Assembly (NCBI RefSeq): GCF_002887595.1
Contig: NZ_PEBU01000001.1
Location: forward strand, 62,001-126,000
Reading direction: 5' to 3'
Length of the DNA stretch: 64,000 nucleotides
From: Bowmanella denitrificans
Lineage (GTDB): Bacteria; Pseudomonadota; Gammaproteobacteria; Enterobacterales; Alteromonadaceae
Shown: positions 39,341 to 46,567 of the stretch, one piece after another
How positions within the stretch are numbered: the stretch's first letter is position 1
Layout of the letters: each line of letters begins with the position of its first letter
Position numbers and translations under genes: made by a program
The notes under the pieces: generated by a model
Databases searched by the model: none
Told to the model about the DNA's origin: nothing
Seen by the model: the letters and a program-made list of their open reading frames with translations, nothing else

Positions 39341-40336
39341 ATGACCGCCTACTACAACGAAATTGACCCAAAAGCAGCCAGTTGGTTGCGCGTACTTATC
39401 CAAGAAGGCCACATAGCACAAGGGGTAGTTGATGAAAGAAGCATTGAAGATGTCACACCAAATGACCTCAAAGGGTTCACCCAATGTCATTTCTTCGCCG
39501 GCGTCGGCGTCTGGTCATATGCACTGCGTAGAGCAGGCTGGCCAGATGACAAACCAGTCTGGACAGGATCATGCCCCTGCCAACCTTTCAGCACGGCAGG
39601 CAAAGGCGCAGGGTTTGCTGACGAGCGGCACCTGTGGCCAGCGTGGTTCCATCTTGTCAACCAGTGCCAGCCTCATGTCGTTATTGGTGAACAAGTTGCA
39701 AGCAAGGACGGCCTTACTTGGCTCGACCTTGTACAAACTGACATGGAAAACAAGGGTTACGCCGGCGGGGCGATCGATCTATGCGCTGCGGGCGTCGGTG
39801 CGCCGCACATCCGGCAAAGACTCTGGTTGGCCTACACCAAGGAGTTGTCATTCCGGACACACAACGGGGAATCCAAACAGGGCATTCAACAACAAGAGCC
39901 GATTAGAGGATGCAGTATTTTTAGCGGGTTGGCCGACATGTCGAGCGCAGGACGGCACCGGGGGCCAAATAGGCAAAACAATTACCGGCGGGTTAGCACT
40001 AAAACAAATGGTGCACTTTGCGGGTTGGCCGTCACCGAAAGCAGCAGAAGGAAAAAGTGGACAAAGGGTGCCGGACGGCAAACGGGGAATGAATGCATTG
40101 GACTTGATAAAGGGGATTTCGCAACCCGCCAGACTAACGGTCTCTGGGCAGATGCTGACTGGCTCTTCTGCAAGGATGGCAAGTGGCGGCCAGTTGAACC
40201 CGGCACATTCCCGTTGGTTGATGGGGATCCCGCCAGAGTGGGACGCCTGCGCGGTTACGGCAATGCAATCAATGCCGAAGCGGCCGCAGAGTTCATAAGC
40301 GCTTTCATGCTAGCAATGCAGGAGCAAGCAGCATGA
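39341..40336 (+). CDS. Phage C5-cytosine DNA methyltransferase
   Basis: 331 residues; the ATG at 39341 with GGGAG upstream matches the family start MTAYYNEIDP. Motif I is FFAGVG (51-56), catalytic motif IV PCQPFS (79-84, Cys80), motif VI GEQV (116-119, where ENV is usual), motif VIII RQRLW (158-162), and motif X region RGYGNAI (304-310). The stretch between about 165 and 280, where the target-recognition domain lies, is polar and poorly structured. The whole middle and end of the gene is read in a second frame as another long ORF. Expected to make 5-methylcytosine; target unknown. Confidence 0.88.
   Translation: MTAYYNEIDPKAASWLRVLIQEGHIAQGVVDERSIEDVTPNDLKGFTQCHFFAGVGVWSYALRRAGWPDDKPVWTGSCPCQPFSTAGKGAGFADERHLWPAWFHLVNQCQPHVVIGEQVASKDGLTWLDLVQTDMENKGYAGGAIDLCAAGVGAPHIRQRLWLAYTKELSFRTHNGESKQGIQQQEPIRGCSIFSGLADMSSAGRHRGPNRQNNYRRVSTKTNGALCGLAVTESSRRKKWTKGAGRQTGNECIGLDKGDFATRQTNGLWADADWLFCKDGKWRPVEPGTFPLVDGDPARVGRLRGYGNAINAEAAAEFISAFMLAMQEQAA
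39450..40298 (+). CDS. Overlapping ORF embedded in the C5 methyltransferase gene
   Basis: A +1-frame ORF lying wholly inside the methyltransferase gene, about 282 residues from the ATG at 39450 (the frame is open further upstream). Its sequence is not random: it begins MSHQMTSKG, then has SPASASG, NLSARQAKAQGLLTSGTCG, STLYKLTWKTRVTPAGRS, two GWPT blocks, LTVSGQMLTGSSARMASGG and QLNPAHSRWLMGIPPEWD. I recognise this as a recurring phage protein family annotated hypothetical, usually found with this methylase. Both frames therefore appear to be coding. Function unknown; expression unproven. Confidence 0.6.
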   Translation: MSHQMTSKGSPNVISSPASASGHMHCVEQAGQMTNQSGQDHAPANLSARQAKAQGLLTSGTCGQRGSILSTSASLMSLLVNKLQARTALLGSTLYKLTWKTRVTPAGRSIYALRASVRRTSGKDSGWPTPRSCHSGHTTGNPNRAFNNKSRLEDAVFLAGWPTCRAQDGTGGQIGKTITGGLALKQMVHFAGWPSPKAAEGKSGQRVPDGKRGMNALDLIKGISQPARLTVSGQMLTGSSARMASGGQLNPAHSRWLMGIPPEWDACAVTAMQSMPKRPQSS

Positions 40337-40572
40337 CCAACCCAACCCTAACCCAACCAGTAACCCAACAACACCTAAACGACATGGCAGCCCGCCTGCG
40401 CGCCATAGCCGAAGATCTGGAAGCCTGCGGGCCAGAAGAATGGCAAAACCTGGGCGACTGCCTGCGCGCCACCTGCAACAACATCGGCCACGACCTGGCA
40501 GAGGCTGTATGCCGCTGCCAGTTGGTACAGGTAAACACCCGCAAGCGCCGTTCGCTGCCCACGGATAACTGA
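40333..40572 (+). CDS. Small hypothetical phage protein
   Basis: 79 residues, mainly helical (LNDMAARLRAIAEDLEACG) with four Cys in the second half. ATGA overlap with the methyltransferase stop; 19 bp before gpA. Not recognised. Confidence 0.55.
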   Translation: MTNPTLTQPVTQQHLNDMAARLRAIAEDLEACGPEEWQNLGDCLRATCNNIGHDLAEAVCRCQLVQVNTRKRRSLPTDN

Positions 40573-40591
40573 CAACGGCCAACTGCCTAAC

Positions 40592-43465
40592 ATGCACACC
40601 ACCCACCCACTACCCACCCCATTTATCCCGGCCCTGCACCAACATCTGGCGCAGTGGCCGCGCTTTACCAGTTGGCAAACCCCAAAAGGCGAAGTCACCT
40701 ACGCCAAGCCCGATCTGTTTGCCAGCCAGGGCGAAAAAGCCCTATGGAAATTGGGCGACGACGCCGACCGCTACCACCGCGCCAAAGTACTACGCCCGCT
40801 GCCCACCACCGTCGGCAATGCCGTGGCCAGCGTGTACCGCGACCTGTTTAACACCAACAACAAACAAAAAGACCAGGGCCAGGCCCGCCGCCGCGCCAAC
40901 CACTTTTTAACCAGTATTTACAACCGCCACCTAAGCAAAAAGCTGGCCCGCCTGTGCCAGAACCCGCTGATTTTTAAACCCAGCGAAATGGTGCTGGAAG
41001 ACGAACTGGGCGACCTAACCTTCGGCCGCGCCCCCGAACTGCGCAGCCTGAACAAAGCCTTTAACGAAAAACGCAAAGACGCCCTGTGGTGCATGCTGGA
41101 AAGGGTCGACTGTGTAAACCAACAAGAAATTGTGGCCCACATCGTGCCGGTACTGCGCACCCAGGGCGAAGCCGAAGACGGCCAGCCAGACCGCCAGCAC
41201 CAAACCGACGCCCGCCACCTGCACGAATTCTGGCAGCGCAGCGACAACGAGCTACGCGACTACGCCTTTGACATGGTGCGGCTAACCTACCAGTTTATGC
41301 TGCGCCTGATGCGCGCCGGCGAAAACTACTACAGCAACGAAGCCCTAACCGTGCGCATTTACCGGGTGCTGTGCAGCATCCCCAACCAAATGGGTATTAC
41401 CGAAAAGTACCAGGCCATACCCTTTGAAGACCTCACCCAGGAGCACGCCGAAATCGGCCTGAACCGCCTGCTGTGCGAAAAGTGGTGGCTACGCAAACTG
41501 CGCACCGTACACCGCCAGAAATTTGAAGAAATCGCCATTGCTGCCGGGGTAGTACACAACGGCAAACAGCCCTATATCAGCAACGACACTTTCCGCTACT
41601 ACCAAAAGCGCGAAGCCGAAAACCGCAAAGTGCTGAATGACATGGTGGCCTACAACGAAGAAACCGGCGTTGAAGTGCCGCTAATGAGCCTGATAGAAAA
41701 GTCAGTCGCCAACCCCAAAATACGCCGCCACGAACTGATGGTACGCATACGCGGCAATGAAGAATTTGCCACCGCCAATGGCCACAGCGGTATGATGATC
41801 ACCCTAACCGCGCCCAGCCGTTACCACCCCACTGCCACCAAAAACCTGTTTGGCAAACGCTGTACCATTGCCAACCCCAAATACGACGGCGCCACCCCCA
41901 GGCAAACCAACGCCTACTTAAACCACATTTGGGCACTGATACGCAGCGCGCTCGACCGATTTGGCATTAAACCCTATGGCCTGCGCGTAGTCGAACCGCA
42001 CGAAGACGAAACCCCGCACCACCATTACCTGCTGTTTAGCAGGCCAGAAGACCAGGCCAAGATTGTTGAAGTATTTAAGCACTACGGCCTGCTGGTCGAC
42101 GGTAACGAAGCGGGCGCCAAGCGTAACCGTGTGCATGTAGTGTACATCGACCCCAAAAAAGGCAGCGCCACCGGCTACATAGCCAAATATATTTCCAAAA
42201 ATATCGACGGTTACCAGGCCGACGGCACCGAACTGGACGGCGACAACCTGGGCAACAGCGCCAGCGACGCCGCCAAACGGGTTACCGCCTGGCGCAAGTG
42301 CTGGGGTATTCGGGCCTTTCAGTTTGTTGGCAACCCATCGGTTACCGTGTGGCGCGAACTGCGCAAATATAACCGCGAAGAAGCTACGCCCTGGCGCGCC
42401 GCCATTAAAACCGAACAGCTTTACGCCAACCGCACCACCCTGTGCAATGCCCACGTAGCCACCTGGCTCGACAAAAGCGCCGCCCAACACGCCGAGCAGG
42501 AACGCAAAAACGGCCAGCAGTACAGCCTGCACAATGGCCACGTTGTTGTGTATACCAGCAGCACCAGCCAGGCCCGGCGCGAACGTGCCAAAGCCCAGTA
42601 CTTTGCCCCCTGCAATGCCCATGTACAGGCCTACCTGGCCACCCTGCGCCCCAAAGGCTGCCCCGACGAAACCATAGAAGCCGCCCGCATGTGGGCCGAC
42701 ACCGGCCACTGGGACAAATACATGCAAGCCATGGGCGGCGTATTCGTACGCCACGACCACCGCCCCGTGCAACTGCTCAGGCCCCAAGAGCCGGTGATCA
42801 ACCGTTACGGCGAAGCCCTGCCGCATAAAGCCATCGGCGTACAAAGCCACACCGCCGCCATTATTACCAGCGGCCAAAGCTGGTCCCTGCACCGCAAGGG
42901 CGAAAGCCCGCGCGCCAGGGGCGAAGCCCCGGTATTAGCCGCAGCGCAGCGCGCTGGGGCTGGCTCTCAGGCTGCGGCAAGCGTAGCGGCCGCTGCCCCT
43001 CGGAGTGCTGTCAATAACTGTACGCCGGGGCCTGCGCAGCCACCCGGCGAAACTGCCAGCGCGGTACCAAACCCGCAAGAATTTAACTACCCAGCGCCGC
43101 CACAAATGCCAGCGGCAGCTGCTGAAAAGCCAAAACCACCCGGTAACAGCTATCAATCCCCCTTCCCACCACCGCCACAAATGCCAGCGGCGGCCGCAAT
43201 CACCAGCAAAATCCCCATTGCTGACCAGCCCATTGCCGAATTCCTGCTCGCCCAAGGCATAAACCCAGCCCTGCTGCGCGGCTATATAGCCCGCCTGCGC
43301 GAAGGCAAAGACCTGGTATTAAACAAAAACGAAGGCTGGCGCCTGGTTACCCAACCCGACGGCAGCCTGCACCTGGTGCCGGTGCGCTACTACCTGCAGC
43401 GCGACCTAATGGAAGACTGGCCAGACGAAGACGATATCTACGACGAACTGGAGGACGTAGCGTGA
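40592..43465 (+). CDS. Phage replication initiator endonuclease gpA
   Basis: 957-residue HUH-type rolling-circle initiator of the P2 gpA family. The His cluster is HHHYLLF (476-482) and the paired tyrosines are Y529 and Y533 in YIAKYISK. It nicks the phage origin, which in P2 lies within this gene, and attaches to the 5' end. It is longer than P2 gpA because of a Pro/Ala-rich tail (about 775-885) holding two copies of PPQMPAAAA, then a conserved C-terminal patch (IARLREGKDLVLNKNEGWRL). Overlaps the next gene by 4 bp. Confidence 0.92.
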   Translation: MHTTHPLPTPFIPALHQHLAQWPRFTSWQTPKGEVTYAKPDLFASQGEKALWKLGDDADRYHRAKVLRPLPTTVGNAVASVYRDLFNTNNKQKDQGQARRRANHFLTSIYNRHLSKKLARLCQNPLIFKPSEMVLEDELGDLTFGRAPELRSLNKAFNEKRKDALWCMLERVDCVNQQEIVAHIVPVLRTQGEAEDGQPDRQHQTDARHLHEFWQRSDNELRDYAFDMVRLTYQFMLRLMRAGENYYSNEALTVRIYRVLCSIPNQMGITEKYQAIPFEDLTQEHAEIGLNRLLCEKWWLRKLRTVHRQKFEEIAIAAGVVHNGKQPYISNDTFRYYQKREAENRKVLNDMVAYNEETGVEVPLMSLIEKSVANPKIRRHELMVRIRGNEEFATANGHSGMMITLTAPSRYHPTATKNLFGKRCTIANPKYDGATPRQTNAYLNHIWALIRSALDRFGIKPYGLRVVEPHEDETPHHHYLLFSRPEDQAKIVEVFKHYGLLVDGNEAGAKRNRVHVVYIDPKKGSATGYIAKYISKNIDGYQADGTELDGDNLGNSASDAAKRVTAWRKCWGIRAFQFVGNPSVTVWRELRKYNREEATPWRAAIKTEQLYANRTTLCNAHVATWLDKSAAQHAEQERKNGQQYSLHNGHVVVYTSSTSQARRERAKAQYFAPCNAHVQAYLATLRPKGCPDETIEAARMWADTGHWDKYMQAMGGVFVRHDHRPVQLLRPQEPVINRYGEALPHKAIGVQSHTAAIITSGQSWSLHRKGESPRARGEAPVLAAAQRAGAGSQAAASVAAAAPRSAVNNCTPGPAQPPGETASAVPNPQEFNYPAPPQMPAAAAEKPKPPGNSYQSPFPPPPQMPAAAAITSKIPIADQPIAEFLLAQGINPALLRGYIARLREGKDLVLNKNEGWRLVTQPDGSLHLVPVRYYLQRDLMEDWPDEDDIYDELEDVA
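43054..43069 (+). repeat. Dispersed prophage repeat, copy D (core only)
   Basis: TGCCAGCGCGGTACCA in the Pro/Ala-rich tail of gpA; same core with two substitutions relative to copy A. Confidence 0.55.
43097..43191 (+). repeat. 20-bp direct repeat in the gpA tail
   Basis: CCGCCACAAATGCCAGCGGC occurs at 43097-43116 and again at 43172-43191, 75 bp apart and in frame, each coding for PPQMPAA. It marks a duplicated proline-rich linker. Confidence 0.9.
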
Positions 43466-43677
43466 ACAACGATTTAATGCGGAAAACCATAAAGGCCTGT
43501 TTAAGCCTTAAAGAATCCCAAGTCAGACAAAGGTTACAGGCAATTAACGAACTGTTAGAACAGCGCGAAAACTCTCTGCCTAACAACTGGTTCTGGCCAT
43601 CATATGCCAGATACGCCAAAAAAGGGCCAGGCAAAAACCGCAAAAAATGGCAACCAGTTAAAGGGGCCGTCAAATGA
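43462..43677 (+). CDS. Small basic phage protein
   Basis: 71 residues with an N-terminal helix (KTIKACLSLKESQVRQRLQA) and a Lys/Arg-rich C-terminus (KKGPGKNRKKWQP). Four-base overlaps with gpA and with the following methylase gene; no family recognised. Confidence 0.6.
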   Translation: MNNDLMRKTIKACLSLKESQVRQRLQAINELLEQRENSLPNNWFWPSYARYAKKGPGKNRKKWQPVKGAVK

Positions 43678-44399
43678 CCAAACGCTACTTAGGCGGCAAA
43701 GGCCAGCCCGGTGTTTACCACACCATCATTAACCAAATGCCGGTCCACGATCTGTATATCGAACCGTTCCTGGGCGGCGGCTCAGTCATGCGCTACAAGC
43801 GCCCCGCCAAACGCAGCATAGGCATGGACCTGTTTTTGCCAGCCCTGCAGCAATTCCAGCAGGCATATCTGCACGCACTCCCTGGGTGCGAATTACACTA
43901 CGGCAACGCCCTGGACTTTCTGCGTTACGGCAGCATTGCCGGGTTATGGGGCCACGAAACCCTAATCTACCTCGACCCACCCTACCCACACACCACCCGC
44001 ACCAGCAACGCCCGTTACGCCAACGAACTCACCAACGCCCAGCACAGCGCATTGCTAACCACCATTACAGATCTAGACTGCAACGTCATGATCAGCACCT
44101 ACCCAAACCCCCTGTACGCCGAACACCTAAAAGACTGGCGCCTGGTCGAACATACCAGCGTGGCCAGTAGCGGCCAGGTACGCGAAGAACACCTATACTG
44201 CAACTTTGCCGAGCCCACCTACCTGCACGACGACCGTTACCTGGGCGACAACAACGACAAACGCATAGACATAGCCCGCCGCATCACCCGTAACAAAAAA
44301 AAGCTGCTCGAATGGACGCCCGCAGAACGGGCCAGACTACTCAGGGAACTAGCCGAAAGCCTGCCAGAAGAGGAAAAACAAATACTGCAGTGCGGGTAA
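43674..44399 (+). CDS. D12-class DNA adenine methylase
   Basis: 241 residues, alpha-class like Dam: LGGKG at the N-terminus, SAM motif IEPFLGGGSVMRYK (about 28-41), catalytic DPPYPHTTR (about 101-109). The C-terminal tail is Glu-rich. Third methyltransferase of the prophage and of a different class from the other two. GATC is a common target for this class, but the recognition site cannot be read here. Last gene of the rightward early operon before a terminator. Confidence 0.88.
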   Translation: MTKRYLGGKGQPGVYHTIINQMPVHDLYIEPFLGGGSVMRYKRPAKRSIGMDLFLPALQQFQQAYLHALPGCELHYGNALDFLRYGSIAGLWGHETLIYLDPPYPHTTRTSNARYANELTNAQHSALLTTITDLDCNVMISTYPNPLYAEHLKDWRLVEHTSVASSGQVREEHLYCNFAEPTYLHDDRYLGDNNDKRIDIARRITRNKKKLLEWTPAERARLLRELAESLPEEEKQILQCG

Positions 44400-44438
44400 C
44401 CCCACCCGCACAGGCCAGCACAGGCAAAAACACCATCA

Positions 44439-44494
44439 CTGCAGCACTGGCAACATTACCGGCAGTCCACGGCAAAAACGCCAGCAGGGTACCA
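44439..44494 (+). repeat. Dispersed prophage repeat, copy A
   Basis: CTGCAGCACTGGCAACA (44439-44455), then about 22 bp, then ACGCCAGCAGGGTACCA (44478-44494). It matches copy B at 59473-59506 with one mismatch in each block. Confidence 0.7.
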
Positions 44495-44557
44495 AAAGCC
44501 GTCTATACTGAAACTGCGGCGTATTCCTTGTCATATATCCTTTTCGCGCCGTGCAGT

Positions 44558-44587
44558 AAGCCCCGTTTGCCTTCGGGGCTTTTCTTT
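44558..44587 (+). terminator. Terminator of the early operon
   Basis: 8-bp stem AAGCCCCG / CGGGGCTT with an eight-base loop and a T-rich tail (TTTTCTTT), about 160 bp after the D12 methylase. Confidence 0.88.
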
Positions 44588-44624
44588 ACACCACCATAAA
44601 ATATTTTTACAACAGCGTCAGAAA

Positions 44625-44663
44625 TGTCGCCTACACGACACCTTTAACCTTGTGCTAGTTTTG
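44625..44663 (+). promoter_or_regulatory. Candidate activator site and promoter for the HTH-membrane cassette
   Basis: The inverted repeat TGTCG-CCTACA-CGACA (44625-44640) resembles the TGT...ACA sites bound by Ogr-type activators. It is followed by GCTAGTTTTG (44654-44663), identical to a decamer at 49465-49474 before the O-N-M-L operon. The spacing does not exactly fit known P2 late promoters, so this is tentative. Confidence 0.35.
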
Positions 44664-44679
44664 TAACCGAGGCTAAAGA

Positions 44680-45111
44680 GTGGATGGTAGTAGCGTGACA
44701 ATAAATACAAGCGGCCGGGGGATGGACATAGAACCACTGCTGCAATTAAACCGGGCCGACTTTACCCAGGCCGTTGAACACCTTGATTTTAACAAACTGT
44801 CGAAAAACCAAATCGACAAACTCACCCGCCGTAGCTATGGCCACAAACTGGTAGCCATACGCGAAGACGCGGGCATAACCCAGGCCGATGTAATCCGCAT
44901 ATCGGGCCTAAGCCGCCGCCGGGTGCAGCGCTACGAAAACGGCACCTACATGGTGCCGTCAGACATACTACACCTGTACCAGGCCATAGCCGACAGCGCC
45001 GCCGAATGGGCCGACCTCAAAGCCACCAAAGACGCGGTGAAGTTCGGCCTGTCGATCACCCAAAGCATGAAGCAAAAAGTCTTACGCCTGCTGCACCTGG
45101 ACAAAAAATAA
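44680..45111 (+). CDS. XRE-type helix-turn-helix regulator
   Basis: 143 residues. GTG at 44680 has GAGG seven bases upstream; an internal ATG (residue 15) is an alternative. A central HTH (about 55-105) contains HKLVAIREDAGITQADVIRISGLSRRRVQRYENG, given here in part; the rest is helical. Its stop overlaps the start of the membrane protein gene (TAATG), so the two are coupled. The pair has a terminator on each side. Probably controls its own cassette; not the lysogeny repressor. Confidence 0.75.
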   Translation: MDGSSVTINTSGRGMDIEPLLQLNRADFTQAVEHLDFNKLSKNQIDKLTRRSYGHKLVAIREDAGITQADVIRISGLSRRRVQRYENGTYMVPSDILHLYQAIADSAAEWADLKATKDAVKFGLSITQSMKQKVLRLLHLDKK

Positions 45112-45929
45112 TGTTACCCAGCATGAAAAACCCAACTTATCACCTACTGATAACCATAGTGATGGCCCTGGCGGCCGCCTCGTTTGTGGTAAAACAGCTT
45201 ATGTTTGGCATTGGCTTTAGCCCAGCCAACGAAATGGAACTGTTCCAACTGCTGGTAGCCGGCGGCGTGGTGTTAATGATGATCATCACCGGCGCCATGG
45301 CCAAAGGCGCCAATAACCGCAACGTGTTGCTAATTTTCGGCGCGGGCACCACCTTAGAATTTGCCCTGTATTACCTGGCCGCTTATTGGTTTATTTTTAC
45401 CGACGTGCGCAACGCCTACGCCATGACCAGCATGTTTGCCCTGTGCTACGCCGTGCACCTGCTGTGGTTGCGCCACCGCTGGGCCGTGATTCGCCTGGCC
45501 AGCCGCACTTGCCAGGCGCTGGGTATACAGCAAAAGTGGGCCGTACTAAGCATTGCCAAACACCGCAAAACCCGCGCCGAACGCTACCTGGTTGGCATAC
45601 TCACCGCCATGTTTTGCATCGAATTTACCTTTGCCCTGTACATAGCAGGCTACGGCATTGCCCACCACGTACCACCCACCGGCAGCATTATGGGCACCAT
45701 GGACCAGGTAGCCGCCGCCAGCCAAAGCCCCTTGGCCTACCTGGCCGCCACCCTGCCGTTTGATCTGTACGCCGTCGCCATGGCCCTAATGTCGGTATTA
45801 CTGTTAGCCGCCTTTGCTTACTGCATGCTGCGCGAACGCCAACAACCCGACTACGCCGCCGCCATCGCCCACAACGAGCAAGACAAAGAACGCATGCTCA
45901 AACATCTGGAACGCAAGTTCAAAAAATAA
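45111..45929 (+). CDS. Multi-pass membrane protein of unknown function (cargo candidate)
   Basis: 272 residues from ATG 45111 (45123 is possible) with about six hydrophobic helices at roughly 10-28, 45-62, 70-95, 105-117, 158-180 and 200-235, and a charged helical C-terminus (QDKERMLKHLERKFKK). No catalytic motif. It sits with an HTH gene between replication and packaging genes, where P2-like prophages often keep cargo such as superinfection exclusion or defence genes. That role is inferred from place and topology only. Confidence 0.65.
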   Translation: MLPSMKNPTYHLLITIVMALAAASFVVKQLMFGIGFSPANEMELFQLLVAGGVVLMMIITGAMAKGANNRNVLLIFGAGTTLEFALYYLAAYWFIFTDVRNAYAMTSMFALCYAVHLLWLRHRWAVIRLASRTCQALGIQQKWAVLSIAKHRKTRAERYLVGILTAMFCIEFTFALYIAGYGIAHHVPPTGSIMGTMDQVAAASQSPLAYLAATLPFDLYAVAMALMSVLLLAAFAYCMLRERQQPDYAAAIAHNEQDKERMLKHLERKFKK

Positions 45930-45950
45930 GGCGGGTTAACCCGCCTTTTT
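45930..45950 (+). terminator. Terminator of the HTH-membrane cassette
   Basis: GGCGGG-TTAA-CCCGCC followed by TTTTT, starting one base after the membrane protein stop. Confidence 0.92.
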
Positions 45951-45956
45951 ACTACC

Positions 45957-46073
45957 TTAAACCCGTACACCCGGCTTCCACACGCTGGGCGGGTCTTCAC
46001 TCGCCACACTGGGGCCAACGCTGGCAAAGGTCAGGGCAAACGCTGTCAGTAATGCGGCAGCATAGTTGATCAT
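45957..46073 (-). CDS. Small exported peptide (38 aa)
   Basis: The ATG at 46073 has GGAG eight bases upstream. The protein starts with a signal-peptide-like stretch (INYAAALLTAFALTFASVG, Ala-X-Ala-like cleavage near VAS) and leaves a short mature tail (EDPPSVWKPGVRV). Not recognised. Last gene of the leftward P-Q-ogr unit, unless it has its own promoter. Confidence 0.5.
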   Translation of the reverse strand: MINYAAALLTAFALTFASVGPSVASEDPPSVWKPGVRV

Positions 46074-46205
46074 AGCAATACTCCATTTGTGAAACCGGCC
46101 AACCACAGGCCGGTTATTTACTAGGCAAAGCCCGTGCCAGGCACAGGCAGGCGAATTGGCAAGGCTTTGCAGCCAGGTAGGCGGCAAAAACTTGCCGGGC
46201 GGCAA
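46074..46205. other. Short gene-free stretch behind ogr, possible cos region
   Basis: 132 bp between ogr and the small peptide gene. It contains the hairpin AACCGGCC/GGCCGGTT (46093-46100 and 46108-46115), an inverted pair GCAAAGCC/GGCTTTGC, and at about 46179-46193 an AGGCGGCAAAAAC run that loosely recalls the P2-type cos sequence. It lies downstream of Q as cos does in P2. Tentative. Confidence 0.25.
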
Positions 46206-46451
46206 TCAATGCAGGTCAAGCAACTGTTGCCGCTCAATAGGGGTTAGGGTGTTAATCAGGCGTGCCGCCAAGTCCAGCGTGCTGGCCCGTGGCGGGTTCA
46301 AGGTGTGGCTGTAACCCAGGGTATAAACAAAGGTGTGCCCGCATTCCTTAGCGTTGGTACACATACAATACAGGTCGGCAACCGTATCGGTTTTATTCTC
46401 GCGGCTGGTGATCACCGCTTTGGCTTTGCAGGTGGGGCAGGTAATACGCAT
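46206..46451 (-). CDS. ogr: Ogr/Delta-type late transcription activator (zinc finger)
   Basis: 81 residues from ATG 46451, the usual family start: MRITCPTCKAKAVITSR with the first Cys pair, then CMCTNAKECGHTFVYTL with the second. Four Cys bind zinc. Ogr binds upstream of late promoters and contacts RNA polymerase. The frame extends upstream to an ATG at 46571 that overlaps the portal stop by 4 bp and has GAGG before it, so a form 40 residues longer may also be made by coupling. Confidence 0.85.
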   Translation of the reverse strand: MRITCPTCKAKAVITSRENKTDTVADLYCMCTNAKECGHTFVYTLGYSHTLNPPRASTLDLAARLINTLTPIERQQLLDLH

Positions 46452-46567
46452 GGTGTCGGCTCGTGGTGGTGGCGTCACCGCAACCTTAGCCAGTGCCGGG
46501 ATCCGGGGCAATCTATCGGCGCAGCCCGCCGCACTACTGCCCAACAAAACCCAATTTAACCGCGTTT

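Larger units (their letters stand above)
44400..44679. other. Gap after the early operon: repeat element, terminator, candidate promoter
   Basis: 280 bp without a gene. It holds a copy of the dispersed repeat (44439-44494), an intrinsic terminator (44558-44587), a TGTCG/CGACA inverted repeat (44625-44640) and a GCTAGTTTTG decamer (44654-44663) that recurs before the capsid operon. Confidence 0.7.

Noticed and set aside
41918-42892. Long 324-codon antisense ORF under gpA
   Set aside because: It is Gly/Val/Ala-rich, has no domain pattern, and mirrors the strongly biased GCC codons of gpA. This is the usual shadow ORF of GC-rich sequence.
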